A stretch of 38,033 bases of DNA from Bryobacterales bacterium (GTDB lineage Bacteria; Acidobacteriota; Terriglobia; Bryobacterales; Bryobacteraceae). The stretch's first letter is position 1. Every line of letters begins with the position of its first letter. Under the pieces are notes generated by a model. The model was not told where the DNA came from. It made no database searches and saw only the letters and a program-made list of their open reading frames with translations. The translations under genes were made by a program, and so were the position numbers. The stretch spans positions 1 through 38,033 of the forward strand of contig PLRJ01000118.1 in NCBI GenBank assembly GCA_003163855.1, given 5' to 3'. Shown here piece after piece: positions 1 to 5,242 of the stretch.

Positions 1-398
1 CAGAAGTGCTGGGCCATGGAATCGACCAGGCGGCGTTCGGAATCGTTGGTGGGTTCGTGTTCTTTGAAGAGGCTGGAGAGGAGTTCCTGGAACTGTTCGG
101 GGTCTTCCCAGCCGAGGAGGCGAAACTTGCCGGAGAGACCGTGGATGATGCGGTTTTTAGAGGATATTTCGCGGCCTTCCGGGGAGGTTGGGCCGGTGGA
201 GAGCTGGGCGTTGGCGCGGTTGGCGGCGAGTTGGGCTTCGGAGATGGTGGTGGCAGGTTCGAGGGGTGTTACCGGTTCCGCCGGGGCCGGATTGGCCGCG
301 GCGGCCACTGGGGCTTGGGGTTGCTTGTTTTCCGCTTTGCGGGCTTCGCGCTCGGCGGCGCGGCGGATTTGACGGGGCGTCATTTGGTGAGTGGTCAT
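1..398 (-). CDS. Hypothetical protein of the acidobacterial 'STGPTSPEGR' family, partial
   Basis: The first 132 codons of a minus-strand gene that runs off the left edge, starting at the ATG at 398-396. The protein begins MTTHQMTPRQIRRAAEREA, a basic helix-prone stretch. An Ala/Pro-rich linker follows at about residues 25-50, and then the motif AANRANAQLSTGPTSPEGRE, followed by a KNRIIHGLSGKFRLLGWEDP segment. I recall this motif from many short proteins of unknown function in Acidobacteriota and Planctomycetes, so the gene is probably real and supports the taxonomic guess. No catalytic residues can be named and no function is claimed. The reading frame stays open and codon use is good to position 1. 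A strong hairpin lies just upstream, at 425-461. Confidence 0.75.
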   Translation of the reverse strand, partial: MTTHQMTPRQIRRAAEREARKAENKQPQAPVAAAANPAPAEPVTPLEPATTISEAQLAANRANAQLSTGPTSPEGREISSKNRIIHGLSGKFRLLGWEDPEQFQELLSSLFKEHEPTNDSERRLVDSMAQHF

Positions 399-424
399 GA
401 TTTAGCCTTTTCGGAAATAGAAAT

Positions 425-461
425 GGCTCGCGGTGGAAGGTTGGAAGCCTTCGCGCGAGCC
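425..461 (-). promoter_or_regulatory. Two-tier hairpin in the leader of the first gene
   Basis: Positions 425-432 (GGCTCGCG) pair perfectly with 454-461 (CGCGAGCC). Inside them, 436-440 (GAAGG) pairs with 448-452 (CCTTC) around a 7-base loop. The structure begins 27 bases upstream of the minus-strand start codon at 398. There is no T-tract on either side, so it is not a standard terminator. It could be a leader RNA structure, an operator, or a dispersed palindromic repeat. Confidence 0.4.
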
Positions 462-586
462 TGCCGAACCATAGCATGGGTTCGGGTGGAAACGGACTGT
501 CGCCTCTTCAGCGGTAAACGGGCAAGTAGGTTTGTATTGTTGGGTTTCGGGTGTGGAAAAGAAAATTTTCCAGGACTGTGACTGGG

Positions 587-631
587 GGCTTCGCGGCGTG
601 GCTGCGCGCTAATGTCGAAACTTCGGCTTAA
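587..631 (+). pseudogene. Remnant of a doc 3' end (last 14 codons plus stop)
   Basis: This stretch reads GFAAWLRANVETSA and a stop in one frame. It matches the last 14 codons of the intact doc gene (3055-3099) at about 41 of 45 bases by eye. Nothing upstream of 587 looks like the rest of doc. It sits 62 bp before the TacA-like antitoxin at 694. It is a relic left by recombination or deletion, not a gene. Confidence 0.7.
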
Positions 632-653
632 TCATAGAGGCGTGCGGGTTGTC

Positions 654-682
654 TTGATATTGTCTGGCATCACTGCTACTTT
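654..682 (+). promoter_or_regulatory. Candidate sigma-70-type promoter for the tacA-tacT pair
   Basis: TTGATA (654-659) and TACTTT (677-682) are separated by 17 bases. The antitoxin ATG is at 694, so a transcript starting 6-7 bases after the -10 would have only about a five-base leader. TA operons are usually autorepressed at such sites. Seen by eye only. Confidence 0.4.
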
Positions 683-693
683 TAATCAGCCAA

Positions 694-978
694 ATGAGAG
701 TTACCCGCAGTGAAAAGCTGGACCTTCGCCTGACGCGTGAAGCGAAACTTGCGCTCCAGGCAGCGGCAGCGGCTGCGCGTCGCTCAGTGAGTGAATTTGT
801 CCTGGAGAGCGCTTTGTCCCGGGCGGATGAGGCCTTAGCGGACCGGCGCACCTTCGGTGTTACTACTACGCAATGGAAAGCTTTTATCGCAGCGCTTGAT
901 GCACCGCCGCGCCCGCTGCCTCGGCTGGAGCGCCTGCTGAAAGAACCCGGCTTTTTTGATGTGCGGCCAAATGAGTGA
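694..978 (+). CDS. TacA/DUF1778-type ribbon-helix-helix antitoxin
   Basis: A 94-residue protein starting at an ATG. It opens with a basic ribbon-helix-helix pattern: the strand KLDLRLTREAKLALQAAA, then a RRSVSEFVLESALSRADEAL helix pair at about residues 8-50. This is the layout of DUF1778 antitoxins. The C-terminal part, with TTTQWKAFIAALDAPPRPLPRLERLL at about 57-83, matches the toxin-wrapping tail of the family. The stop overlaps the GTG start of the downstream GNAT toxin by four bases (GTGA), which is typical of co-translated TA pairs. By analogy it binds its own promoter and neutralises the acetyltransferase. No lesion is visible and the length is normal for the family. Confidence 0.85.
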   Translation: MRVTRSEKLDLRLTREAKLALQAAAAAARRSVSEFVLESALSRADEALADRRTFGVTTTQWKAFIAALDAPPRPLPRLERLLKEPGFFDVRPNE

Positions 979-1481
979 ACGCCGCGCGATCCGTTGAAAA
1001 GCTCCGCCCCAATCACCCAATTGAGAATTTCGACTGCGGCCGTGAGGCACTGAACCGCTATCTGCTGCGATACGCCTGGGCTAATCAAGAGGCGGGAGCG
1101 GGGCTGACGTATATCGGTCTGGTGGGAGACGACGCTGTCGGCTACTATAGCCTTGCCGTAGGCGAAGTTACTCGCGACGGAGCCCCGGAGCGTCTCACCA
1201 AGAGTGTCGCGAGGCATGGGGTGCCAATCATGTTGCTGGCGAGGCTGGCGGTGGATTTGCGCTGGCAGGGCCAGGGAGTGGGAAAAGGGCTGCTAAGGGA
1301 CGCGATGCAACGGACTCTGCAGGCCGCTGACATTGCCGGAATACGTGCCTTCGCGGTGCATGCCAAGGATGAGGGGGCAAAGCGCTTCTACGAGAAGTTT
1401 GATTTCATCCCTTCCCCGGCCGATCCGATGCATCTGTTTGTCCTGCTAAAGGATGTGCGGCGGATGATTGCGGGTGAGTGA
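975..1481 (+). CDS. TacT-like GNAT N-acetyltransferase toxin
   Basis: A 168-residue GNAT protein with a GTG start overlapping the antitoxin stop by four bases. The N-terminus has the family's IENFDCGREALNRYLLRYA signature at about residues 15-34. The acetyl-CoA loop reads RLAVDLRWQGQGVGKGLL (about 87-106), preserving the Q/R-x-x-G-x-G/A pattern. A conserved Tyr in RFYEKFDFIP lies near residue 138. TacT-type toxins acetylate the amino group of charged aminoacyl-tRNAs and stop translation; the tRNA specificity cannot be read from sequence. All core GNAT elements are present, so the toxin looks functional and is paired with the upstream DUF1778 antitoxin. Confidence 0.85.
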   Translation: MNAARSVEKLRPNHPIENFDCGREALNRYLLRYAWANQEAGAGLTYIGLVGDDAVGYYSLAVGEVTRDGAPERLTKSVARHGVPIMLLARLAVDLRWQGQGVGKGLLRDAMQRTLQAADIAGIRAFAVHAKDEGAKRFYEKFDFIPSPADPMHLFVLLKDVRRMIAGE

Positions 1482-1662
1482 GTGGATGCGCATGAAAGCT
1501 GGAAACAGGCGGAGCGTACCCACGTTAAGCCCCGGCATGCAGACCGCAGTTTATTTGGCGGTTTTTTGAGGTGGTTTTTGGTTTGTTCGCATTTGCGGAA
1601 GTTGGCGCAGCGAGCATTCGGGACCTCTACACGCCAGCTTGTTTTGTCGTAAATTTGAAGTG

Positions 1663-1911
1663 GTGACAATCGAAATCAATAGGCCTGAACTGGAAGCACT
1701 GATTCAGGAGCGCTTACGAAGTGGCGCTTTCCAGAATGTGGAAGACGTCCTTTGGGATGCTCTGAAAACGAAGCCTGAAGCCGAGGGCCTCTGCTCCCAG
1801 CGATCGGACCGCCGCAAAAGCCTTGCCCAGCTATTTTCCGAATCCCCTTTCAAAGGCATGAGCATGGAATTTGAGCGATTTTCCGATAGCCTGCCTCCCT
1901 CGAAGCCGTGA
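1663..1911 (+). CDS. VapB/ParD-like antitoxin of a decayed vapBC pair
   Basis: An 82-residue protein starting MTIEINRPELEALIQERLRS, with a helix reading GAFQNVEDVLWDALK. This fits the N-terminal DNA-binding region of ribbon-helix-helix antitoxins paired with PIN toxins. Two GTG codons in tandem (1660, 1663) precede TIEI; I chose the second because family members usually begin there, but the first is possible, and an upstream in-frame start at 1639 is less likely. The C-terminal LAQLFSESPFKGMSMEFERF resembles the toxin-binding tail. The stop overlaps the GTG of the PIN gene. The antitoxin looks intact although its partner is broken. Confidence 0.75.
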   Translation: MTIEINRPELEALIQERLRSGAFQNVEDVLWDALKTKPEAEGLCSQRSDRRKSLAQLFSESPFKGMSMEFERFSDSLPPSKP

Positions 1912-2349
1912 ATGGCTTTTTGCTTGATACGAATATTCCGTCTGAACTGACTTACCCCAAGCCTCAACCGCTGGTTGAGCGCTGGCGCGATCAAGTGGAC
2001 AACGGTGCGCTTTTCTTCAGCGTCCTATCGTTGGCCGAAATCTGTAAGGGGATTGCGAAGTTGCCTCCGAGCCAAAAAACGAACGGAACTTCAGCAGTAG
2101 CTTGATTTGAGTCTTCGTCCTTGGTTTGCAGGGCGCATCCTGCCTGTTACCGAATTGATTGCCGAGCAAATGGGCCGATGGGCCGGGGAAAAGGAAGCGC
2201 AGGGCAGAACGATCAAAATTGCCGACGGGCTGATTGCAGCCACGGCAGTGGAACACGGGTTGGTCGTAGTCACGCGAAATGTGAAGGATTTCGCCGGGTT
2301 CGGAGTCGAGGTCTTGAATCCTGGGACGCAAGCTGAAAATCCGGGTTAG
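1908..2349 (+). pseudogene. VapC-like PIN-domain toxin, frameshifted and interrupted
   Basis: The first half (GTG at 1908) reads MNGFLLDTNIPSEL, with the first PIN aspartate, and then LAEICKGIAKLPPSQK. It ends at an early stop at 2103-2105. The rest of the PIN domain is in the +1 frame: LRPWFAGRILPVTELIAEQM, then KIADGLIAATAVEHGLVVVT with further PIN acids. The shift lies at a run of six A at 2074-2079; removing one A restores reading into KRTELQQ. A second lesion, a TAG at 2098-2100 in the restored frame, sits where related proteins have Trp. With two independent lesions the toxin is very likely dead, while the antitoxin frame survives. Re-initiation at the TTG at 2107 would give only a C-terminal fragment. 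Confidence 0.85.
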
Positions 2350-2429
2350 TTTGGGGGACAGGCCGGGTGATTACGGTCGAAAATAATGTCGTCCCTCACG
2401 GTTCACCCGGTTCACCACGAACGAAAAGA

Positions 2430-2458
2430 TTGCCAGACCTCTACAGGGTTATTACAAT
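2430..2458 (+). promoter_or_regulatory. Sigma-70-type promoter for the abrB-doc pair
   Basis: TTGCCA (2430-2435) and TACAAT (2453-2458) have an optimal 17-base spacer, a close match to consensus. A strong ribosome-binding site (AAAGGAGGG, about 2470-2478) lies just before the ATG at 2483. The combination marks a well-expressed start for the antitoxin. Confidence 0.65.
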
Positions 2459-2482
2459 AGTGCTTACACAAAGGAGGGCGCC

Positions 2483-2710
2483 ATGATCGAACTGAAGGTC
2501 CGCAAATTCGGCAACTCGTTGGGCGTGGTTTTACCCAAGGAGGTCATCAATCGCTTGCATACTGGCGATGGGGAGCCGTTGTTCCTGATCGAGGCTCCTT
2601 CCGGTACGTATCAACTAACGCCTCATGACCCGGAGTTCGAGAAGAAAATGGCCAAGGCCGAGGACATCATTGGCCGATACCGGAATACCCTGCACGCGTT
2701 GTCGAAGTGA
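2483..2710 (+). CDS. AbrB/MazE-type antitoxin paired with Doc
   Basis: A 75-residue SpoVT/AbrB-fold protein. The N-terminal swapped-hairpin motif is clear: LKVRKFGNSLGVVLPKEVIN at residues 4-23, with the GNS-x-G-x-x-x-P pattern that defines MazE-like DNA-binding antitoxins. The C-terminal helix (PEFEKKMAKAEDIIGRYRN, about 50-68) is the probable toxin-neutralising segment. It has a near-ideal ribosome-binding site and a consensus-like promoter. The stop overlaps the GTG of the Doc gene by four bases. Doc was first described with Phd, an unrelated antitoxin fold, so this is a mixed pairing, although AbrB-type/Doc pairs are known. Confidence 0.88.
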   Translation: MIELKVRKFGNSLGVVLPKEVINRLHTGDGEPLFLIEAPSGTYQLTPHDPEFEKKMAKAEDIIGRYRNTLHALSK

Positions 2711-3099
2711 CGGAACCGGTCTGGATAGACGAACGCGACGCGCTCACTCTTCATGACCGCTTGCTGGCCCTTGATGGCGGCGCGGCCGGTTTGCGGGACA
2801 AGGGGTTACTGGAGCCGGCTCTCGCCCGGCCCCGCCAGATCCATGCTTACGCCGACAATCCGGACCTGATCGACATGGCCGCCGCCTACATGGCCGGCAT
2901 CGTCCGCAATCACCCTTTTGTCGATGGCAACAAAAGAACGGGCTTCCTCATCGGCGTGCTGTTCCTTGAGATCAATGGGCTCAATTTTAAGGCGAGGGAG
3001 GAAGATGCCACGCAGGCGGTTCTAGGCTTGGCGGCCGGAACTATGGACGAACCCGGCTTCGCGGCGTGGCTGCGCGCGAATGTTGAAGCTTCGGCCTAA
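2707..3099 (+). CDS. doc: Doc-type (Fic fold) toxin
   Basis: A 130-residue Fic-fold protein starting with GTG inside the antitoxin stop. The catalytic loop HPFVDGNKRTGF, at about residues 73-84, retains the His, the Asp and the GNKR core of the Doc motif. Upstream helices (LLALDGGAAGLRDKGLLEPA, then AYMAGIVRN) match the death-on-curing family. Doc proteins transfer phosphate from ATP to EF-Tu and block translation. Family length is about 125 residues, so this copy is complete. Its 3' portion recurs as a 147-bp diverged fragment at 4622-4768, and its last 45 bp recur at 587-631, which points to recombination around this gene. Confidence 0.9.
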   Translation: MTEPVWIDERDALTLHDRLLALDGGAAGLRDKGLLEPALARPRQIHAYADNPDLIDMAAAYMAGIVRNHPFVDGNKRTGFLIGVLFLEINGLNFKAREEDATQAVLGLAAGTMDEPGFAAWLRANVEASA

Positions 3100-3215
3100 C
3101 AAGCAAGGGTATTAATTGGGGACTCGCGAGACCCGCCAATTATAGAGAGCGGCCGTCATGTGCTGAACTCCAGCATCACGGTTCTGGGATAATCGAGGAA
3201 AGAAATCTTGGCAGA

Positions 3216-3458
3216 ATGATTAACTTTAACGCGCATTTCGACGGGAAGGTGATTGTGCCGGAAGAAGCGGTAAATCTGCCGCTAGACCGCCCGTTTAAAG
3301 TGCATATCGAGCCATGCGATGAGCCAGTTCCGGCATCGAAAGACTCACCCCAATCCGCGCTGCAGTGGCTCGTCGAAAATGCAGTTGACGACGAGTTGCC
3401 CGGCGACCTTTCCGCTCAACACGATCACTACCTGTACGGCACACCTGAGCGGAGCTGA
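3216..3458 (+). CDS. AF2212/VapB-like antitoxin
   Basis: An 80-residue protein whose N-terminus (MINFNAHFDGKVIVPEEAVN, then LPLDRPFKVHIEP) has the 'beta-strand, G-K-V, beta-strand, proline' pattern of small AF2212/DUF104-like antitoxins. The C-terminal part (SALQWLVENAVDDELPGDLS) is the likely toxin-binding tail. A GATAAT box at 3188-3193 could be a -10 element, without a good -35. The stop (3456-3458) overlaps a CTG that sits where the downstream PIN toxin would be expected to start. The pairing with PIN toxins is known for the family; the function here is inferred from context. Confidence 0.75.
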   Translation: MINFNAHFDGKVIVPEEAVNLPLDRPFKVHIEPCDEPVPASKDSPQSALQWLVENAVDDELPGDLSAQHDHYLYGTPERS

Positions 3459-3892
3459 TTCTGGCTTCTCCGCTTTTTGCCGACACTGCATTTTGGATCG
3501 CCCTATTTCGCCGGCGCGACCAACATCACCGCGAGGCTCGCGGATGGCAACAGTATGTTCTTCGGTCTGAGATCGTTCTCGTGACTACCGAAGCCATTTG
3601 CTGGGAGTGGATGAATGCTATGTCGGGCGCTGCTACGCGCAGCATAGCCGCGCAGGCCTACGGACGACTCCGCCTAGATCCGCAAATTGATGTTGTTCCT
3701 TTCAGCGAGGAACTGAGCGCGAGCGCTTTCCGCCTATTCGCCGATCGTTCCGACAAGGACTGGAGCTTGACCGATTGTCTTTCCTTTGTAGTCATTGGGA
3801 CGCGCAATATTCATACGGCCCTAACTGCAGATCACCATTTCGAGCAAGCTGGTTTTCGCCCGATTTTGTTAGATCCTCCACCCATAAAGTAA
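3455..3892 (+). CDS. VapC-like PIN-domain toxin without a conventional start codon
   Basis: The frame from 3449 onward encodes a complete PIN domain of about 145 residues. It includes LFADTAFWIALFRRRDQHH with the first Asp, TTEAICWEWMNAM with the conserved Glu, DKDWSLTDCLSFVV, and TADHHFEQAGF near the C-terminus. PIN toxins are Mg-dependent ribonucleases that cut tRNA or rRNA. There is no ATG, GTG or TTG between the upstream stop at 3446-3448 and the PIN core. The expected position holds CTG (3455-3457), overlapping the antitoxin stop as CTGA, whereas the other TA pairs in this window use GTGA. Either CTG serves as a weak start or a G-to-C change has silenced the toxin. A GTG at 3581 would lose the first catalytic Asp. 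Confidence 0.7.
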   Translation: MILASPLFADTAFWIALFRRRDQHHREARGWQQYVLRSEIVLVTTEAICWEWMNAMSGAATRSIAAQAYGRLRLDPQIDVVPFSEELSASAFRLFADRSDKDWSLTDCLSFVVIGTRNIHTALTADHHFEQAGFRPILLDPPPIK

Positions 3893-4370
3893 GCCATGCC
3901 CATAGGCCGCAAAAATTTCGGCATGGGCGCTGTTGCCTCACTGCTGTTCGCCAGAACGATCGATGAAAAACGCCCGCGCACTCGCTAGTGCGGCGGAGAT
4001 TTGACTTTTCGCGGGGGGCATTTGACAGTAGGAGCATGGACCAGTCCATCTTCAGCAACCCGGAAGTTCTCAAAGTTGGGGCAGCCGTCCTCGCTTTGGG
4101 AACGAGTGCCCTAAATGTAATTGATCGGCTGATTGCTCGCAGGTCCGCTTGCCCACAGTCTTCGAAAAAATCCTGATTTGACACATACCCTAGGTTATGC
4201 AGGCCGTATGTTTGACGCAAACCTTGGTTCGTCTTATGCGCAATAGGCTTTATCTAGAGCTGTAGCTTATATACGACATACCTAAATTTGGCACTCAAAA
4301 AGACACGCGCACCACTGCGTTGGCTCTGGGGCCCGAGCCAAGTCACTCTGGATTACAGCGAAGGATCCAC
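3893..4370. other. Gap of about 480 bp with no convincing gene
   Basis: This stretch lies between the PIN toxin and the recN-like fragment. An imperfect hairpin (CCATGCC at 3894-3900, GGCATGG at 3920-3926) follows the PIN stop and lacks a T-tract. A possible 46-codon frame starts at the ATG at 4036 (MDQSIFSNPEVLKVGAAVLA) with one hydrophobic segment. Its AGGAG lies only one base before the ATG, too close for normal initiation, so I do not call it a gene. The sequence from about 4180 to 4370 is lower in G+C and shows nothing recognisable. Confidence 0.5.
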
Positions 4371-4617
4371 CCATCAACCCCCAATCCCAGCCTGAATCAA
4401 CTGCTCCGCCCGCTTCAACGCCTCCGCCGTTATCGTCTCCCCCGACAACATCCGCCCAATCTCCTTCGCCCGTTCCCCCAAATCCAACTCATCCACCTTC
4501 GTCGTAACGCGGCCTTTCTTCTCCCGTTTCGCCACCGAATAATGGTGATCTGAAACCCCGCAATCTGGGCCAGATGCGTCACGCAGATAACCTGGTTGCT
4601 CTTCGACACGGCCTTCA
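4371..4617 (-). pseudogene. Truncated, diverged copy of the recN 3' end
   Basis: This segment aligns with 5239-5487, the last ~80 codons of recN and its stop, in the same orientation, at roughly 94% identity by eye. It carries a one-base deletion in the codons for GFADHHYS (near 4550), so it is frameshifted as well as truncated. Similarity starts right at the recN stop codon and ends at about 4617, where sequence matching doc begins. It encodes no usable protein by itself. Confidence 0.85.
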
Positions 4618-4621
4618 AAAT

Positions 4622-4768
4622 CGCGTGCTGTTCCTTGAGATCAATGGGCTTAATTTTACAGCTCGCGAGGAAGATGCGACGCAGGCGGTTCTAGGCTTGG
4701 CGGCCGGAACATTGGACGACCCCGGCTTCGCGGCGTGTCTGCGCGCTAATGTACAAGCTTCCGCGTGA
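4622..4768 (+). pseudogene. 3' fragment of a doc gene (last 48 codons)
   Basis: This stretch aligns without gaps to 2953-3099 of the intact doc gene at about 88% identity by eye. It is open in the same frame: VLFLEINGLNFTAREEDATQ, then AVLGLAAGTLDDPGF and a TGA stop. The catalytic HPFVDGNKR region is missing and is replaced at about 4618-4621 by the recN-like fragment on the opposite strand. The divergence from the intact copy suggests a different or older doc paralogue, not a fresh duplication. The chimeric frame through the junction (from 4574) has no plausible function. Confidence 0.85.
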
Positions 4769-4855
4769 CGATGGAGGTTCTAAGATTTCGCGTCTTTGTG
4801 CGAGAATCCCATCCAGGTCGGAAATGGCCCCTGGGTGCAAATCGTACCCGTTCAC
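4769..4855 (-). pseudogene. Remnant of a ParE/RelE-like toxin
   Basis: Directly after the antitoxin, the minus strand starts with GTG (4855-4853) overlapping the antitoxin stop as GTGA. It reads VNGYDLHPGAISDLDGI, a clear ParE-type N-terminus (beta strand, then the D-L-D helix). After about 17 residues it falls apart: family-like pieces (IAQ, AKS, NL) lie in other frames with a stop between, implying small deletions. It then runs into the doc fragment. The rest of the toxin, about 75 residues, is absent. Confidence 0.65.
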
Positions 4856-5109
4856 GAATTCTGGGAACGGCGGGCGGCGCTCTTTGCACGGAAATACGCT
4901 CGCACTTCTTCCACGGGAACGAGCTTCACTTTGCCACTTTTCACATCGTCGTAGCGGCTGTCGAGCGTTTGCCGCACCTCGGCGAGTTCGTCAAAATAAT
5001 TGGTCATGACATCCTCAACCAATTCCTCGGCAGGGCGCCCTGTATCCGCTGCCCATTGATCAAGCTTGGCCTGGATGTCGGGATTGCTGAAGTGCATTTG
5101 GACGCCCAT
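4852..5109 (-). CDS. ParD-like antitoxin, orphaned
   Basis: An 85-residue protein starting at the ATG at 5109. A second ATG four codons in (MHFSNPDIQ) is an alternative start. It reads NPDIQAKLDQWAADTGRPAE, then ELVEDVMTNYFDELAEVRQT, a helix-rich RHH-like DNA-binding part that I associate with antitoxins of ParE/RelE toxins. The tail (DDVKSGKVKLVPVEEVRAYF) is the probable toxin-contact region. The frame has no lesion. Its partner toxin survives only as the first ~17 residues, so this antitoxin now has no local target. It could still repress its own promoter or neutralise a homologous toxin elsewhere. Confidence 0.75.
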   Translation of the reverse strand: MGVQMHFSNPDIQAKLDQWAADTGRPAEELVEDVMTNYFDELAEVRQTLDSRYDDVKSGKVKLVPVEEVRAYFRAKSAARRSQNS

Positions 5110-5242
5110 AACATTAGCCTCTCACACCCTTTCCGGCAACGAAAGCCACCAACTATTTATGCCGAGCAGGCGGTCTCTGCGTGGGGCTTAACCTTAAAGG
5201 CTAGGTAGTCGGCCAGATTTTCGGCAGTCGGCAAATCTACCA

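Noticed and set aside
4036..4176. A possible small membrane protein starting MDQSIFSNPEV
   Set aside because: The ribosome-binding site is only one base from the ATG, the composition is unremarkable, and nothing supports expression.
4574..4768. A 64-codon chimeric frame through the recN-doc junction
   Set aside because: Its first 16 codons are antisense recN and the rest is a headless doc fragment without the catalytic loop. It is a by-product of rearrangement.
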